Below the pieces are notes generated by a model. The model saw only the letters and a list, made by a program, of their open reading frames with translations. It ran no database searches and was not told where the DNA came from. A DNA stretch of 46,846 nt from NCBI GenBank assembly GCA_020438425.1, contig JAGQUQ010000001.1, forward strand, positions 3,431-50,276. The letters are read 5' to 3'. Within the stretch, counting starts at the first letter, position 1. Each line of letters begins with the position of its first letter. Position numbers and translations under genes: made by a program. This document shows, piece after piece, positions 8,941 to 17,538 of the stretch. The DNA comes from Solirubrobacterales bacterium (lineage in GTDB: Bacteria; Actinomycetota; Thermoleophilia; Solirubrobacterales; 70-9).

Positions 8941-9311
8941 TCCAGGGCTCCCTTCCGCCACACGTAGACGAGAGCAACGAAGAGCAGTGCCACGAAGAGG
9001 ATCACTTCGGCCAGCACGAACACCGAGTCGGTCGACTTGAGGATCGCGCCCACCGGGTAGAGGAAGACGACCTCGATGTCGAACAGGATGAAGAGCATGG
9101 CGATCAGGTAGAAGCTGACCCCGAAACGGAAGGTCTTCGAGATCTCGGAAGGCAGACCGCACTCGTAGGGATCCATCTGGCGGATCGCGGCGCTTGACTC
9201 GTCACCCTTCAGCTTCTTCGGGCCCAGCAGCAGGTTCAGGGTCGCGAACGCCGCGCCGACGATGATGCCGAGGGCGCCGAAGACGAGAACTGGGAGGTAC
9301 TGATGGAGCAA
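8931..9311 (-). CDS. nuoA: NADH-quinone oxidoreductase subunit A
   Basis: 126 aa small membrane subunit of complex I with three hydrophobic helices (about residues 5-28, 64-88 and 93-117). The conserved YECGLPS loop, with its functionally important Cys, lies at about 49-55, followed by [13 protein letters not shown]. It starts at TTG 9311 with AGGA eight bases upstream; no ATG or GTG fits the helix boundaries. It is the first gene of the operon, and the divergent gap to the next plus-strand gene at 9465 holds the only plausible nuo promoter. Confidence 0.94.
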   Translation of the reverse strand: MLHQYLPVLVFGALGIIVGAAFATLNLLLGPKKLKGDESSAAIRQMDPYECGLPSEISKTFRFGVSFYLIAMLFILFDIEVVFLYPVGAILKSTDSVFVLAEVILFVALLFVALVYVWRKGALDWR

Positions 9312-9464
9312 GGGCTGGATCCTGAGTGGTGGGTGCTGCGGGGAAATAGGGTGTCCCCTGACTATGGGTTATACACCTCAGCGGCCCGACTTTGTATCAA
9401 GTCGTTACATAGTGATTTTTCGCATAAAAAAGCCGAATTCCGACCCCTTGAGGCGGGATTAGCA
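9312..9464. promoter_or_regulatory. Divergent control region of the nuo operon and the 9465 gene
   Basis: A 153-base gap, AT-richer than its surroundings. On the minus strand TTGATA (9400-9395) and TATAAC (9373-9368) resemble -35 and -10 boxes, but the 21-base spacing is too long for both to be used as a classical pair. TATAAC would put a nuo transcript start about 50 bases before nuoA. The exact promoters are not resolved. Confidence 0.45.
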
Positions 9465-9944
9465 ATGTCCACCGCTTACACCGCGCTGGGCCTCATGGTG
9501 CTGGCCGTCAACCTCGCGGCCGGGCTGGTCGGAGCCATCGCCTGGCAGAAGAACCGTCCCTCGGTCGCCTTCTGGTATCTGCTGCGCGGCGCCCAGATCG
9601 TCACCGGTGCCTTCGTCCTCTTCGCCTGCGTCGTCTACGCATCCGGCCACCGGGCCGATGACCAGCTGCACTACCTGTACGTGTTCCTGCCGGTTGTCGC
9701 CTCCTTCATGGCCGAGCTGATGCGGGGAGCTGCGGCCAGTCAGGAACTCGGCGATCGGCTCAGCCCGACCGAGGCCAGATCGAACAAGGAGCTCGGCGAG
9801 ATGTTCGCTGCGCTCGAACCGGAAAGGCAGGAAGAGCTGGGACTTTCGATCATCCGCCGCGAGACCGCGGTAATGACGATCGCCTGCCTGGTCATCGCTT
9901 TCCTGCTCTGGCGCGCCCTCGCCACCACAGCCGGAATGTTCTGA
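9465..9944 (+). CDS. Small membrane protein of unknown function
   Basis: 159 aa. About four hydrophobic helices: residues roughly 5-25, 38-60 and 66-85, and a C-terminal one near 135-153. Between helices 3 and 4 lies a soluble, Glu-rich stretch (LGEMFAALEPERQEELG). I do not recognise a named family. The ATG at 9465 is preferred because the open frame upstream of it is AT-rich, non-coding-like intergenic DNA. It is divergent from nuoA, so a link to respiration is possible but rests on position alone. Confidence 0.75.
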   Translation: MSTAYTALGLMVLAVNLAAGLVGAIAWQKNRPSVAFWYLLRGAQIVTGAFVLFACVVYASGHRADDQLHYLYVFLPVVASFMAELMRGAAASQELGDRLSPTEARSNKELGEMFAALEPERQEELGLSIIRRETAVMTIACLVIAFLLWRALATTAGMF

Positions 9945-10007
9945 CCCACGCGATTGGAGTCCCAGATCCCCACTCCTTCAGCTGGTCGAGAAGTTTGGCC
10001 TTGCTGG

Positions 10008-10880
10008 TCAGTCGGGGAGGCTCACCTGGCCGCTCATCAGCAGGTGGACCTGGCCGCTTACCCGGGGCCGGCCCGAGTCCATGCGGGCTTCGATCAGGCT
10101 GGGGCGGCCCATCTGGACTCCCTGGCGGATGCTGATCCGGTCGACGTCGAGAATGTCCTGGAGGTAGGCGACCAGGGGACCGGCGGCCGAACCGGTGGCC
10201 GGATCCTCGAAGGCACCAAGGTCGAGGGCAAAGCAGCGGGCGTCGGCGGTGCGGGACGGGACGTCGAAGACGAATGGATAGACGTTGACCGCGTACTCGA
10301 AGCCGAAGGTCGCCAGCTCGGCGACCTCAGCGACGCAGGCAGAAAGGGCTTCCTGACCGGCCAGCGGAACCAGAAGAGTGGGGAAACCGGTCGAGACCAG
10401 CTGAGGGGAGAAGTCCGGATGAAGGTCGGATTCCCCGAGGTTGAGCAGCCTGGCCATGCGGCTGCGCGGATAGACCTCGCCGAACTCGGCCGGTTCCTGG
10501 TGGACCGAGGCGTTCCAGGCACCGTCGACAAGTTTCTCGACGTCCACCTGCTGGAGGCCCACCCCGGTCTCCTGGGTGAAAGTGTTCTCCTCTACCCCCC
10601 GTTCGATCGCGACCGCCACGGCGGTACCTAGTGAAGGGTGTCCGGCGAAGGGAACCTCGCCGGCCATGGTCCAGATCCGGTTGCGGTAATCGGCCCCCTC
10701 TCCGGCCGCGTCGGACGAAGGTGCCTGGACGAAGGTCGCCTCCGAGAGGCCGGTCTCCCGGGTGTAGGCGAGCATGGTTTCCTCGTCGACGCCGTCCGCA
10801 TCGAGCACGACAGCGAGGCCATTACCAGCCAGCGGCGACTCTGCGAAAACGTCCAGCCAGAAGAAGGGGCAGGCCTTCAT
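10008..10880 (-). CDS. PhzF-family isomerase/epimerase-like protein
   Basis: 290 aa. The PhzF/diaminopimelate-epimerase-like fold is recognised from DVFAESPLAGNGLAVVLDA near the N-terminus, the catalytic-Glu region TGLSEATFV at about residues 45-53, FAGHPSLGTAVAV at about 77-89, and the C-terminal half-repeat DPATGSAAGPLVAYL. The family includes phenazine-biosynthesis isomerase PhzF and many uncharacterised enzymes; the substrate cannot be told. The ATG at 10880 overlaps the upstream flavin reductase stop (ATGA), so the two are co-transcribed and coupled. The much longer open frame to 11495 is out of register with real coding. Confidence 0.85.
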   Translation of the reverse strand: MKACPFFWLDVFAESPLAGNGLAVVLDADGVDEETMLAYTRETGLSEATFVQAPSSDAAGEGADYRNRIWTMAGEVPFAGHPSLGTAVAVAIERGVEENTFTQETGVGLQQVDVEKLVDGAWNASVHQEPAEFGEVYPRSRMARLLNLGESDLHPDFSPQLVSTGFPTLLVPLAGQEALSACVAEVAELATFGFEYAVNVYPFVFDVPSRTADARCFALDLGAFEDPATGSAAGPLVAYLQDILDVDRISIRQGVQMGRPSLIEARMDSGRPRVSGQVHLLMSGQVSLPD

Positions 10881-11371
10881 CCCGGTTCGGAGTCCAGCCG
10901 GCGAAAGAGGCCGCCGTGGTAAATCAGCGGTTCGCCGGGATCGTCTTCGGCCTCGACCTCGAGCACCTCGCCGGTGACGATCACGTGATCGCCCCCGGGG
11001 ATGATCTCGGCAACTTCGCAGACCACCCTTGCGAGGCTGCCCTCGATGATCGGCACGCCGAGATGGTCGCGCCAGCTGACCGTGGCCCACTTCTCCTCCT
11101 GCTCGGCCTTGGTCGCAAAGATCTCTGCCGCGCCCCGCTGGCTCTCGCCGAGCACCGAGATCCCGAAGCGTCCGGCTTCCCGCACGACCTCCAGCGAACG
11201 CGAACCCAGGTCCAGGCAGATCAGCATCATCATCGGCTCGAGCGAGAGCGAACAGACCGCGGAAGCGGTCGCGCCGGCCGGTCCGGGACCCTGAAAAGCG
11301 GACACGACAGTGACTCCCGTGGGGAGCAAACCGACCGTCTGGCGGAACTCGTTTCGATCTGGGGCAGCCAT
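10877..11371 (-). CDS. Flavin reductase-like (split-barrel FMN-binding) protein
   Basis: 164 aa, the size of short-chain flavin reductases that supply reduced FMN to partner monooxygenases or act alone. The N-terminal LPTGVTVVSAF and the segment ATASAVCSLSLEPMMMLICLD are typical of the FMN-binding barrel, as is the C-terminal EPLIYHGGLFRRL. It is first in a two-gene unit with the PhzF-like protein. No monooxygenase gene is next to it, so the physiological partner is unknown. The start is divergent from the cytochrome c gene, with only 32 bases between start codons. Confidence 0.85.
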   Translation of the reverse strand: MAAPDRNEFRQTVGLLPTGVTVVSAFQGPGPAGATASAVCSLSLEPMMMLICLDLGSRSLEVVREAGRFGISVLGESQRGAAEIFATKAEQEEKWATVSWRDHLGVPIIEGSLARVVCEVAEIIPGGDHVIVTGEVLEVEAEDDPGEPLIYHGGLFRRLDSEPG

Positions 11372-11388
11372 CTATTCGCCGCAGACAA

Positions 11389-11394
11389 TATGAT
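11389..11394 (+). promoter_or_regulatory. -10 box for the cytochrome c gene
   Basis: TATGAT nine bases before the GTG at 11404, with no Shine-Dalgarno between; suggests a transcript with almost no leader. Confidence 0.5.
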
Positions 11395-11403
11395 GCGCTC
11401 GCT

Positions 11404-11856
11404 GTGCGTGCCGTAGCCATCACAACACTTGCCATCGCCGCCGCCTTCAGCCTGTCCGCATGCGGATTCGGCGAGGAAGGCATCACGGTGTCCAACGACT
11501 CCCCGGATTACGAGGGTGCCCAGCTCTTCGCTGCCAACTGCGCCGGCTGCCACACCCTGACCGCGGCCGGAGCTCTCGGCACCGGCAACCGCGGCACCCG
11601 GGTCCAGGGCCCCAACCTCGACCAGCGCGCCGAGACCTACGAGTCGGCGCTCCACGCGATCCAGAACGGTGGCTTCTCCGGCGCGATCATGCCGCAGAAC
11701 ATCGTGGTCGGTGAAGAAGCCGAGAAGGTCGCCCAGTTCGTCGCCGACTACGCCGGTTCCGATGCCGGTGAAGCCGGGGCCGAGGATTACACGCAGGAAC
11801 AGGATGCTTCCGTCCCCGAGGACGAGAAGCCCGTTACCGGCACCCACGACGAGTAG
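11404..11856 (+). CDS. Monohaem c-type cytochrome lipoprotein
   Basis: 150 aa. A signal peptide ends in the lipobox LSAC (Cys about residue 20), so the mature protein should be anchored on the outer face of the membrane. The haem site CAGCH is at about residues 47-51 and a likely Met ligand lies in GAIMPQN. The C-terminal 30 residues are acidic and unstructured-looking. It resembles small class I cytochromes that shuttle electrons in respiratory chains. It starts with GTG at 11404, placed by the signal peptide and a close -10 box. serS follows 15 bases downstream, so the two may share a transcript. Confidence 0.88.
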   Translation: MRAVAITTLAIAAAFSLSACGFGEEGITVSNDSPDYEGAQLFAANCAGCHTLTAAGALGTGNRGTRVQGPNLDQRAETYESALHAIQNGGFSGAIMPQNIVVGEEAEKVAQFVADYAGSDAGEAGAEDYTQEQDASVPEDEKPVTGTHDE

Positions 11857-11871
11857 CCGGCGGCGGAGGCC

Positions 11872-13137
11872 GTGCTTGACCTCAAACTGATCCGCTCCGA
11901 ACCCGAGCGGATCAAGGCTGCCCTTGACCGGCGCGGTGCCGCCGACCAGGTCGACGAACTGCTCGAGCTCGACGAGCGTCGTCGCCAGCTGCTGCCCGAG
12001 ATCGAGGGCGCCCGGGGCGAGCGCAAGAAGGAGTCGGAGAAGATCGGGGCCCTCAAGAAGGCCGGCGAGGACGCTACCGCCCAGATGGAAGCGGTCCGGG
12101 ATCTGAAGGTCCGCCTGGAAGAGATGGAAGGCGAGCTCGAATCGGTCGAGACCCGCCTGAACGAGGTCGCCGCAACTCTTCCGAACCTGCCTGACCCTTC
12201 AAGTCCGGATGGCTTCACCGACGAGGACGCGGAGCTGATTCGCGAAGTCGGGGAGATCCCCGAGTTCGGGTTCGAGATCCGCGACCATGTCGAACTGGCC
12301 GGTGACGGGATCGAACTCGAAGCCGCAGCCCGGGTTTCCGGAGCCCGGTTTGCCTACCTGAAGGGGGATCTCGTGATGCTCGAGTTCGCCCTGGTCCGCT
12401 GGGCCCTGGAGAAGCTGCGGGGCGAAGGCCACGAGCCGGTGGTGCCCCCGATCCTGGTCCGCGAGGAGGCCCTCTTCGGGACCGGGTTCCTGCCGGGCGA
12501 CCGCGACCAGATCTACGAACTGGAGAAGGACGAGCTCTACCTGGCGGGCACCTCGGAGGTTCCCCTGGCCGGCCTCCATGCCGATCAGATCCTCGAAGGG
12601 AACCAGCTGCCCCTGCGGTACGCCGGCTTTTCGAGCTGCTTCCGCCGGGAGGCCGGTGCCGCCGGACGCGACACTCACGGGATCTTCCGGGTCCATCAGT
12701 TCGACAAGGTCGAGATGTTCTCCTTCGTCAAACCGGAGGACGCCGCCTCGGAACACGAGCGCATCCTGGCGATCGAGGAAAGCATCCTGACCGAGCTGGG
12801 CCTGCCCTACCGGGTCGTCAACGTCGCGGCCGGAGATCTCGGTGGTTCTGCCGCCAAGAAGTTCGACTGCGAGGCCTGGATCCCGAGCCAGGACCGCTAC
12901 CGGGAACTGACTTCCTGCTCCAACACGACCGACTTCCAGGCCCGGCGGATCGGCTGCCGGTTCCGGCCCGAACCCGGCGCCTCTCCCGAGTTCGTCAACA
13001 CCCTGAACGGCACCGCGATCGCCGTCGGCCGCACGATCATCGCGCTGCTCGAGAACCATCAGCAGGCTGACGGATCGGTCGAGCTCCCCGAAGTACTGGT
13101 TGATTTCGGCGCCCCGAGGAAGATCGGCGGGTTGTGA
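11872..13137 (+). CDS. serS: Seryl-tRNA synthetase
   Basis: 421 aa, normal length. Residues about 25-105 form the long charged coiled-coil arm that grips the tRNA long variable arm. Class II motif 2 is seen in FSSCFRREAGAAGRDTHG and motif 3 in NGTAIAVGRTIIALLENHQ. The substrate loop TSEVPLAGLHAD is present. It charges tRNA-Ser (and tRNA-Sec) with serine. GTG start at 11872, with a purine-rich GGCGGAGG just upstream. The stop overlaps the start of the following response regulator (GTGA), an unusual coupling of a housekeeping synthetase to a regulator. Confidence 0.97.
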   Translation: MLDLKLIRSEPERIKAALDRRGAADQVDELLELDERRRQLLPEIEGARGERKKESEKIGALKKAGEDATAQMEAVRDLKVRLEEMEGELESVETRLNEVAATLPNLPDPSSPDGFTDEDAELIREVGEIPEFGFEIRDHVELAGDGIELEAAARVSGARFAYLKGDLVMLEFALVRWALEKLRGEGHEPVVPPILVREEALFGTGFLPGDRDQIYELEKDELYLAGTSEVPLAGLHADQILEGNQLPLRYAGFSSCFRREAGAAGRDTHGIFRVHQFDKVEMFSFVKPEDAASEHERILAIEESILTELGLPYRVVNVAAGDLGGSAAKKFDCEAWIPSQDRYRELTSCSNTTDFQARRIGCRFRPEPGASPEFVNTLNGTAIAVGRTIIALLENHQQADGSVELPEVLVDFGAPRKIGGL

Positions 13138-13772
13138 GCAACCACCGGGTCATGATCTGCGATGACCACTGGATCGTTCGCCAGGCGATCAGGCAGCGGA
13201 TCGAGGAAATCCCGGGGTTCGAAGTAGTAGCCGAAGTTGGCGATGGTGCGGCCGTGGTGAACGCGGTCAGAGAGCACCACCCGGACCTCCTGGTGATCGA
13301 CGTCGAACTTCCCGAAGTGAACGGGATCGAAGCAATGCGCCGGGTTCTCGGCCGCTGGCCCGATCTGAAGGTCCTGGTCTTCACCGCCCACGAGGAACTG
13401 GACCTGGTCCGGCTGGCAGCGCGTGAAGGCGCCGCCGGTTTCCTCGTCAAGTCGGCGAGCATCGACCAGATCCGGGAAGCCTGTGAAGCCGTGGTCGGTG
13501 GAGAACAATGGTTTCCGGTCGGTGAAGCGGACCTGGAAGAAGCGGACGAGCTTCAGCGCCTCAGGTCACTCTCCGACCGCGAACGGGAGATTCTCTCGCT
13601 GCTGGCAACCGGGATGCGGGCCCAGGGTGTGGCCGAAGTCACCGGACTTCAGCCGGCCACCGTCTACACCCATGTGAGGAACGTCGTCGCAAAGCTTGGC
13701 GTGGAAACCCGCACCCAGGCCGTGGCGATCGCCACCCGGTTCGCCTTCCTGGAACCGGGCAACGACCAGTAG
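13134..13772 (+). CDS. NarL/FixJ-type response regulator
   Basis: 212 aa transcription factor. Receiver domain at residues about 4-120 with phosphoacceptor D56 (acidic pair D10/D11, T84, K106). LuxR-type helix-turn-helix at about 143-203 (LSDREREILSLLATG ... TVYTHVRNVVAKLGV). The GTG overlaps the serS stop by four bases, so it is translated from the serS message. No sensor kinase is adjacent; the PAS kinase at 28671 has its own partner, so this is an orphan within the window. The stop directly abuts the convergent msrB stop. Confidence 0.92.
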   Translation: MSNHRVMICDDHWIVRQAIRQRIEEIPGFEVVAEVGDGAAVVNAVREHHPDLLVIDVELPEVNGIEAMRRVLGRWPDLKVLVFTAHEELDLVRLAAREGAAGFLVKSASIDQIREACEAVVGGEQWFPVGEADLEEADELQRLRSLSDREREILSLLATGMRAQGVAEVTGLQPATVYTHVRNVVAKLGVETRTQAVAIATRFAFLEPGNDQ

Positions 13773-14177
13773 CTACTTTTCGTCGAAGTCCAAAGCGCAG
13801 CCGTTGATGCAGTAGCGCTGGCCGCCCGGACCCGGTCCATCCGGAAAGACGTGACCGAGGTGGGCCTCGCAGTTCCGGCAGACGACCTCGGTCCTGACCA
13901 TCCCGTGGCTCGAGTCCTGCCGGAGCTCGACGTGCTCGAGATTGGCCGGCTCGGTGAAGCTCGGCCAGCCCGTCCCGGAATCGAACTTCGCGCCGGAGGA
14001 AAACAGTTCCTGGCCACAGCAGACACAGGTGTAGGAGCCGCTACGCTTGTTGTCGAGGTGGGGGCCCGTGAAGGGTCGTTCCGTGGCGGCGTTCCGAGTC
14101 ACCTCATACGCCTCCGGAGAAAGTTTCTCTTTCCATTCCGCATCGGTCGTGGTGACACGTGTTGAATCATCTGACAT
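13773..14177 (-). CDS. msrB: Peptide-methionine (R)-S-oxide reductase
   Basis: 134 aa. It repairs oxidised methionine. Structural zinc cysteines CVCC and CRNC and the catalytic RYCING segment near the C-terminus identify MsrB. The ATG at 14177 has a strong Shine-Dalgarno (AAGGAAAGGAAG) 8 bases upstream; the longer open frame to 14399 is not coding. The start region overlaps the 5' end of the CAP-domain gene on the opposite strand, so this ribosome-binding site is antisense to that gene's signal-peptide codons. Confidence 0.94.
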   Translation of the reverse strand: MSDDSTRVTTTDAEWKEKLSPEAYEVTRNAATERPFTGPHLDNKRSGSYTCVCCGQELFSSGAKFDSGTGWPSFTEPANLEHVELRQDSSHGMVRTEVVCRNCEAHLGHVFPDGPGPGGQRYCINGCALDFDEK

Positions 14178-14782
14178 TGCCTGATCTTCCTTTCCTTTCG
14201 CCTTTATCCAGCCTAGCCAAGCGGTCAAGCCTGCTTGCCGCTTTGTCTCTGGTCGCCGCCCTGCTAATGCTCGGTGCCGGTCCGTCCGGCCCCGACCGCG
14301 CCGAAGCCGCGACCCTGATCGCCCCCGCGAAGATCTGCCCGAACCACAAGGCTGGCGGGGGCGCCAAGGCAATGGCCAAGGCCCGCCAATCGATGACATG
14401 CATGGTCAACTACGCCCGGGCCAGGAAGGGCCTCCGGCAGTACCGGGTCCAGCGTCAGCTCACCTGGTCCGCCGGGAAGAAGGCCCGGGACATCCTCCGC
14501 TGTGACTTCTCCCACGAGGCCTGCGGACGCAAGTTCGATTTCTGGATCCGCCGGTCCGGGTATCTGGGCGAAGGTGGCTGGGCGACCGGGGAGAACATCG
14601 CCTGGGGCAGCGGCTACCTCGGCAACGTGCGCAATATCTTCATCGCCTGGATGAAGTCGAAAGGGCACCGGGAAGCGATCCTGAGCGGCAGCTTCACCGA
14701 TGTCGGTGCGGGCGTAGTAAGCGGGACTTTCTCGGGCTTTGACGGCGCCCGGATCTGGGTCCTCCACTTCGGCGACAACTGA
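14159..14782 (+). CDS. Secreted CAP-domain (SCP/PR1-like) protein
   Basis: Up to 207 aa. A hydrophobic signal segment (SLLAALSLVAALLMLGAG) ends near AEA at residue 50. It is followed by a CAP domain: NYARARKGLRQYRVQ, SHEACGRKFDFW, GENIAWGSGYL, FIAWMKSKGHREAILS and the final RIWVLHFGD strand. Bacterial CAP proteins are secreted and mostly of unknown function. The start is unsure: GTG 14159 or TTG 14177, neither with a good Shine-Dalgarno; the second coincides with the msrB start on the other strand. Four cysteines in the mature part could form disulfides. Confidence 0.85.
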   Translation: MLNHLTLPDLPFLSPLSSLAKRSSLLAALSLVAALLMLGAGPSGPDRAEAATLIAPAKICPNHKAGGGAKAMAKARQSMTCMVNYARARKGLRQYRVQRQLTWSAGKKARDILRCDFSHEACGRKFDFWIRRSGYLGEGGWATGENIAWGSGYLGNVRNIFIAWMKSKGHREAILSGSFTDVGAGVVSGTFSGFDGARIWVLHFGDN

Positions 14783-14859
14783 CCGGAGCGGCCCCGGCGC
14801 AGACGAGGGCTAGCATTGAGGTCACGAGCAGTACCGGAACCGACCGGAGGAGAGACCCG

Positions 14860-16854
14860 ATGTCAGACCAGTCCGAGCTGGATGTCCTGCTGAAGACCGA
14901 GCAGACATTCCCGCCCCCTGCCGACTTCGCTGCGGCAGCCGAGTTCAACGACCCGGAGGTCTATGCCCGGGCCGACGCCGACCCCGAAGGCTGGTGGGAA
15001 GGCTGGGCCGGAAAGCTCGAGTGGATCGAGACCTGGGACACGGTGCTCGACTGGTCGAATCCGCCCCATGTCACATGGTTTGCCGGCGGCAAGCTGAACG
15101 TCAGCGCCAACTGCCTGGATCGTCACGTCGCGGCCGGCCGCGCCGACGAGATCGCCTACCACTGGGAAGCCGAAGACGCCGGACCCGATGACCAGCCGGT
15201 CACCGGTGTCGGAAGTGACGCCGGGGGCCGGATCTCGGTCACCTACGGCTGGCTCCACGACCAGACCCAGCGACTGGCCAATGCGCTCAAGGATCGCGGG
15301 ATCGGCAAGGGCGACGTGGTCGGCATCTTCATGCCGATGGTGCCCGAGGCCGCGGTCGCGATGCTGGCCTGCGCCCGGATCGGGGCGGTCCACAACGTCG
15401 TCTTCGGCGGGTTTTCGGCCGAGTCGCTGCGGGAACGGATGGAGTTCTCCGAGGCCAGGGCACTGATCACCGCCGACGCGACGCTGCGCCGGGGCAACCC
15501 GATGCCGATGAAGTCGGCGATCGACGATGCCCTGGAGACGCTGCCGGCGATGGAGACCGTGATCGTCTTCGACCGTTGCGGAACCGAACCGCCGATGAAG
15601 GACGGTCGCGACCTCGACTGGGCCACCGCCCTCGCCGGGTCCGACCCGGTCTGCGAACCGGAAGCGATGGACGCCGAGGACCCGCTCTTTTTGCTCTACA
15701 CCTCGGGCTCGACCGCGAAGCCGAAGGGCATCGTCCACACCACCGGCGGCTACCTGACCCAGGCCACCGCGACCCACCGGATGATCTTCGACCTGAAAGA
15801 CGACGACGTGTACTGGTGCGCGGCCGACATCGGCTGGGTGACCGGACACTCCTACATCGTCTATGCGCCGCTGGCCAACGGGACCACCTCGATCATGTTC
15901 GAGGGTGCTCCTGACTTTCCGACCAAGGACCGCTGGTGGGAGATCGTCGAACGCTACGGAGTGACGATCCTCTACACGGCCCCGACCGTGATCCGATCCT
16001 TCATGAAGTGGGGAGAGGATCTTCCGGCCGCGCATGACCTGAGCTCGCTTCGCCTGCTCGGCACGGTCGGTGAACCGATCAATCCGAAGGCCTGGCTCTG
16101 GTACAACGAGCACATCGGCGGCGGCCGCTGCCCGATCGTCGATACCTGGTGGCAGACAGAAACCGGTGCGGCGATGATCTCCCCGCTGCCGGGAATCACG
16201 ACCACGAAGCCGGGATCGGCGACCCGCCCGCTACCCGGGTTCCGGGCCGCGATCTTCGACAACAACGGCAACGAAATCGAGGAAGGCGGCGGCACCCTGG
16301 TCCTGACCCGGCCCTGGCCGGCCATGGCCCGGACCCTGTTCAAGGAACCGGAGCGCTACATCAACGCCTACTGGGACCGCTACGGCAAGGAGACCTACCT
16401 GGTCGGAGACGCCGCCCGGCGGGACGAAGACGGTTACTTCTGGATCGTCGGCCGGATCGACGACGTGATCAACGTCTCCGGCCACCGGCTCTCGACCATG
16501 GAGATCGAGTCCTCGCTGGTTTCCCACCCCCACGTCGCCGAAGCTGCGGTGATCGGGGTGCCGGACGACTTCACCGGACAGGCGATCATCGCCTTCGCGA
16601 TCCCCAATGACCAGGCTCCTCCGGGGCATGAGTTCACCGACGAGCTTCGCGAGCATGTCGCCGACCGGATCGGCAAGCTGGCGCGGCCGAAGGCGATCTA
16701 CTTCGCCGACGACCTGCCCAAGACCCGCTCGGGCAAGATCATGCGCCGCCTGCTGCGCGACATCGCCGACGGCAAGGAACTGGGGGACGTGAGCACCCTG
16801 CGCGACCCCTCGGTGGTGGAGGAACTCCAGGCCCAGGTCTCGGAGAGCCCGTAG
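14860..16854 (+). CDS. acs: Acetyl-CoA synthetase (AMP-forming)
   Basis: 664 aa. It activates acetate with ATP and CoA to acetyl-CoA, feeding the TCA cycle (citrate synthase lies at 34789). The N-terminal ACAS domain is followed by the adenylation domain with P-loop LLYTSGSTAKPKGIVHTTGG at about 278-297, the WWQTETGA motif near 430 and the C-terminal RSGKIMRR with the regulatory Lys that GNAT acetyltransferases modify in known homologues. Shine-Dalgarno GGAGGAGA precedes the ATG. A terminator-like hairpin follows the stop. Confidence 0.96.
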   Translation: MSDQSELDVLLKTEQTFPPPADFAAAAEFNDPEVYARADADPEGWWEGWAGKLEWIETWDTVLDWSNPPHVTWFAGGKLNVSANCLDRHVAAGRADEIAYHWEAEDAGPDDQPVTGVGSDAGGRISVTYGWLHDQTQRLANALKDRGIGKGDVVGIFMPMVPEAAVAMLACARIGAVHNVVFGGFSAESLRERMEFSEARALITADATLRRGNPMPMKSAIDDALETLPAMETVIVFDRCGTEPPMKDGRDLDWATALAGSDPVCEPEAMDAEDPLFLLYTSGSTAKPKGIVHTTGGYLTQATATHRMIFDLKDDDVYWCAADIGWVTGHSYIVYAPLANGTTSIMFEGAPDFPTKDRWWEIVERYGVTILYTAPTVIRSFMKWGEDLPAAHDLSSLRLLGTVGEPINPKAWLWYNEHIGGGRCPIVDTWWQTETGAAMISPLPGITTTKPGSATRPLPGFRAAIFDNNGNEIEEGGGTLVLTRPWPAMARTLFKEPERYINAYWDRYGKETYLVGDAARRDEDGYFWIVGRIDDVINVSGHRLSTMEIESSLVSHPHVAEAAVIGVPDDFTGQAIIAFAIPNDQAPPGHEFTDELREHVADRIGKLARPKAIYFADDLPKTRSGKIMRRLLRDIADGKELGDVSTLRDPSVVEELQAQVSESP

Positions 16855-16859
16855 CCGGA

Positions 16860-16904
16860 GCCCCTCCCAACCGTCAATTCCTTCGAATGGGAGGGGCGGG
16901 TTTC
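16860..16904 (+). terminator. Rho-independent-like terminator after acs
   Basis: A ten-base stem GCCCCTCCCA/TGGGAGGGGC (16860-16869 with 16888-16897), 18-base loop, followed by GGGTTTC. The T-run is short, so strength is uncertain. Confidence 0.6.
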
Positions 16905-16938
16905 TGTGGTCATCCGCGAAGACCGGATGACGTGCAGT

Positions 16939-16944
16939 TAAGCT
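16939..16944 (+). promoter_or_regulatory. -10 box (leaderless type) before the 16951 gene
   Basis: TAAGCT six bases before GTG 16951; no Shine-Dalgarno. Confidence 0.5.
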
Positions 16945-16950
16945 CCGACC

Positions 16951-17532
16951 GTGTCCCGCTCCGACATCCAGCCCGATCTCGCCGATCGCATGTCGCATAT
17001 CCCGAAGAACGAGCCGGTTTCGCTGGTCGGGTACCTGATCTTCTTCATCGGCATGGCGATGCTCGCCTACGGGATCTCGGCCCTCTGGCTGGGTATGCGG
17101 GACGTGATGGACGTCGGTGGGTTCTGTGCCGAGGGCGGTGCCTACGAGATCAGGCAGACCTGCCCGGACCGGGCCGAGCTCCTGATGTTCACCGGAATCC
17201 CGGCCGGGATCATCGGCCTGTTCGTGGCGATGTTCGGCGGGGCGAAGGCCTCGAAGGGCGCGGCCGGCCTGCTCCTGCTCGGGTGGCCGGCCCTGTTCAT
17301 TTCACTGGGCTACAACTTCCTCGACTACGCGATGTACCCGCCGGAGAACATGGGCAGCACGGTCGGCTGGTGGGTCTGCGGAGTGGTCTTCATGCTGATG
17401 GGTCTGCCGGCCCTGCTCGGAGCACCGATGCTGGTCAAGGCGATCCCGCCGGAGCGGAGAGTCGCGGTGCTGGGGACTTTCCTGGCCGCGATCGTGGCCG
17501 GGGTAGTCCTGATGGTCCAGCTGGTTGCCTAG
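16951..17532 (+). CDS. Membrane protein of unknown function
   Basis: 193 aa. Five hydrophobic helices are likely: about 23-47, 75-96, 101-120, 132-155 and 168-190. Two cysteines in the first extracytoplasmic loop (GFCAEGGAYEIRQTCP) could form a disulfide. No family recognised. GTG 16951 is preferred because a TAAGCT box lies six bases upstream; an ATG at 16990 would shorten it by 13 residues. It converges with the PucR-type regulator, with six bases between the stops. Confidence 0.75.
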   Translation: MSRSDIQPDLADRMSHIPKNEPVSLVGYLIFFIGMAMLAYGISALWLGMRDVMDVGGFCAEGGAYEIRQTCPDRAELLMFTGIPAGIIGLFVAMFGGAKASKGAAGLLLLGWPALFISLGYNFLDYAMYPPENMGSTVGWWVCGVVFMLMGLPALLGAPMLVKAIPPERRVAVLGTFLAAIVAGVVLMVQLVA

Positions 17533-17538
17533 AGAGCT

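Noticed and set aside
9312..9464. A classical -35/-10 promoter pair for nuo
   Set aside because: TTGATA and TATAAC are 21 bases apart, too far to be used together; only the region is annotated.
9945..10007. Terminator between the 9465 gene and the PhzF-like gene
   Set aside because: A GGAGT/ACTCC pair is present but only five bases long, with no T-run.
10881..11495. N-terminal extension of the PhzF-like frame up to 11495
   Set aside because: The extra part is Arg-rich and out of frame over the flavin reductase gene; the PhzF fold begins at the ATG at 10880.
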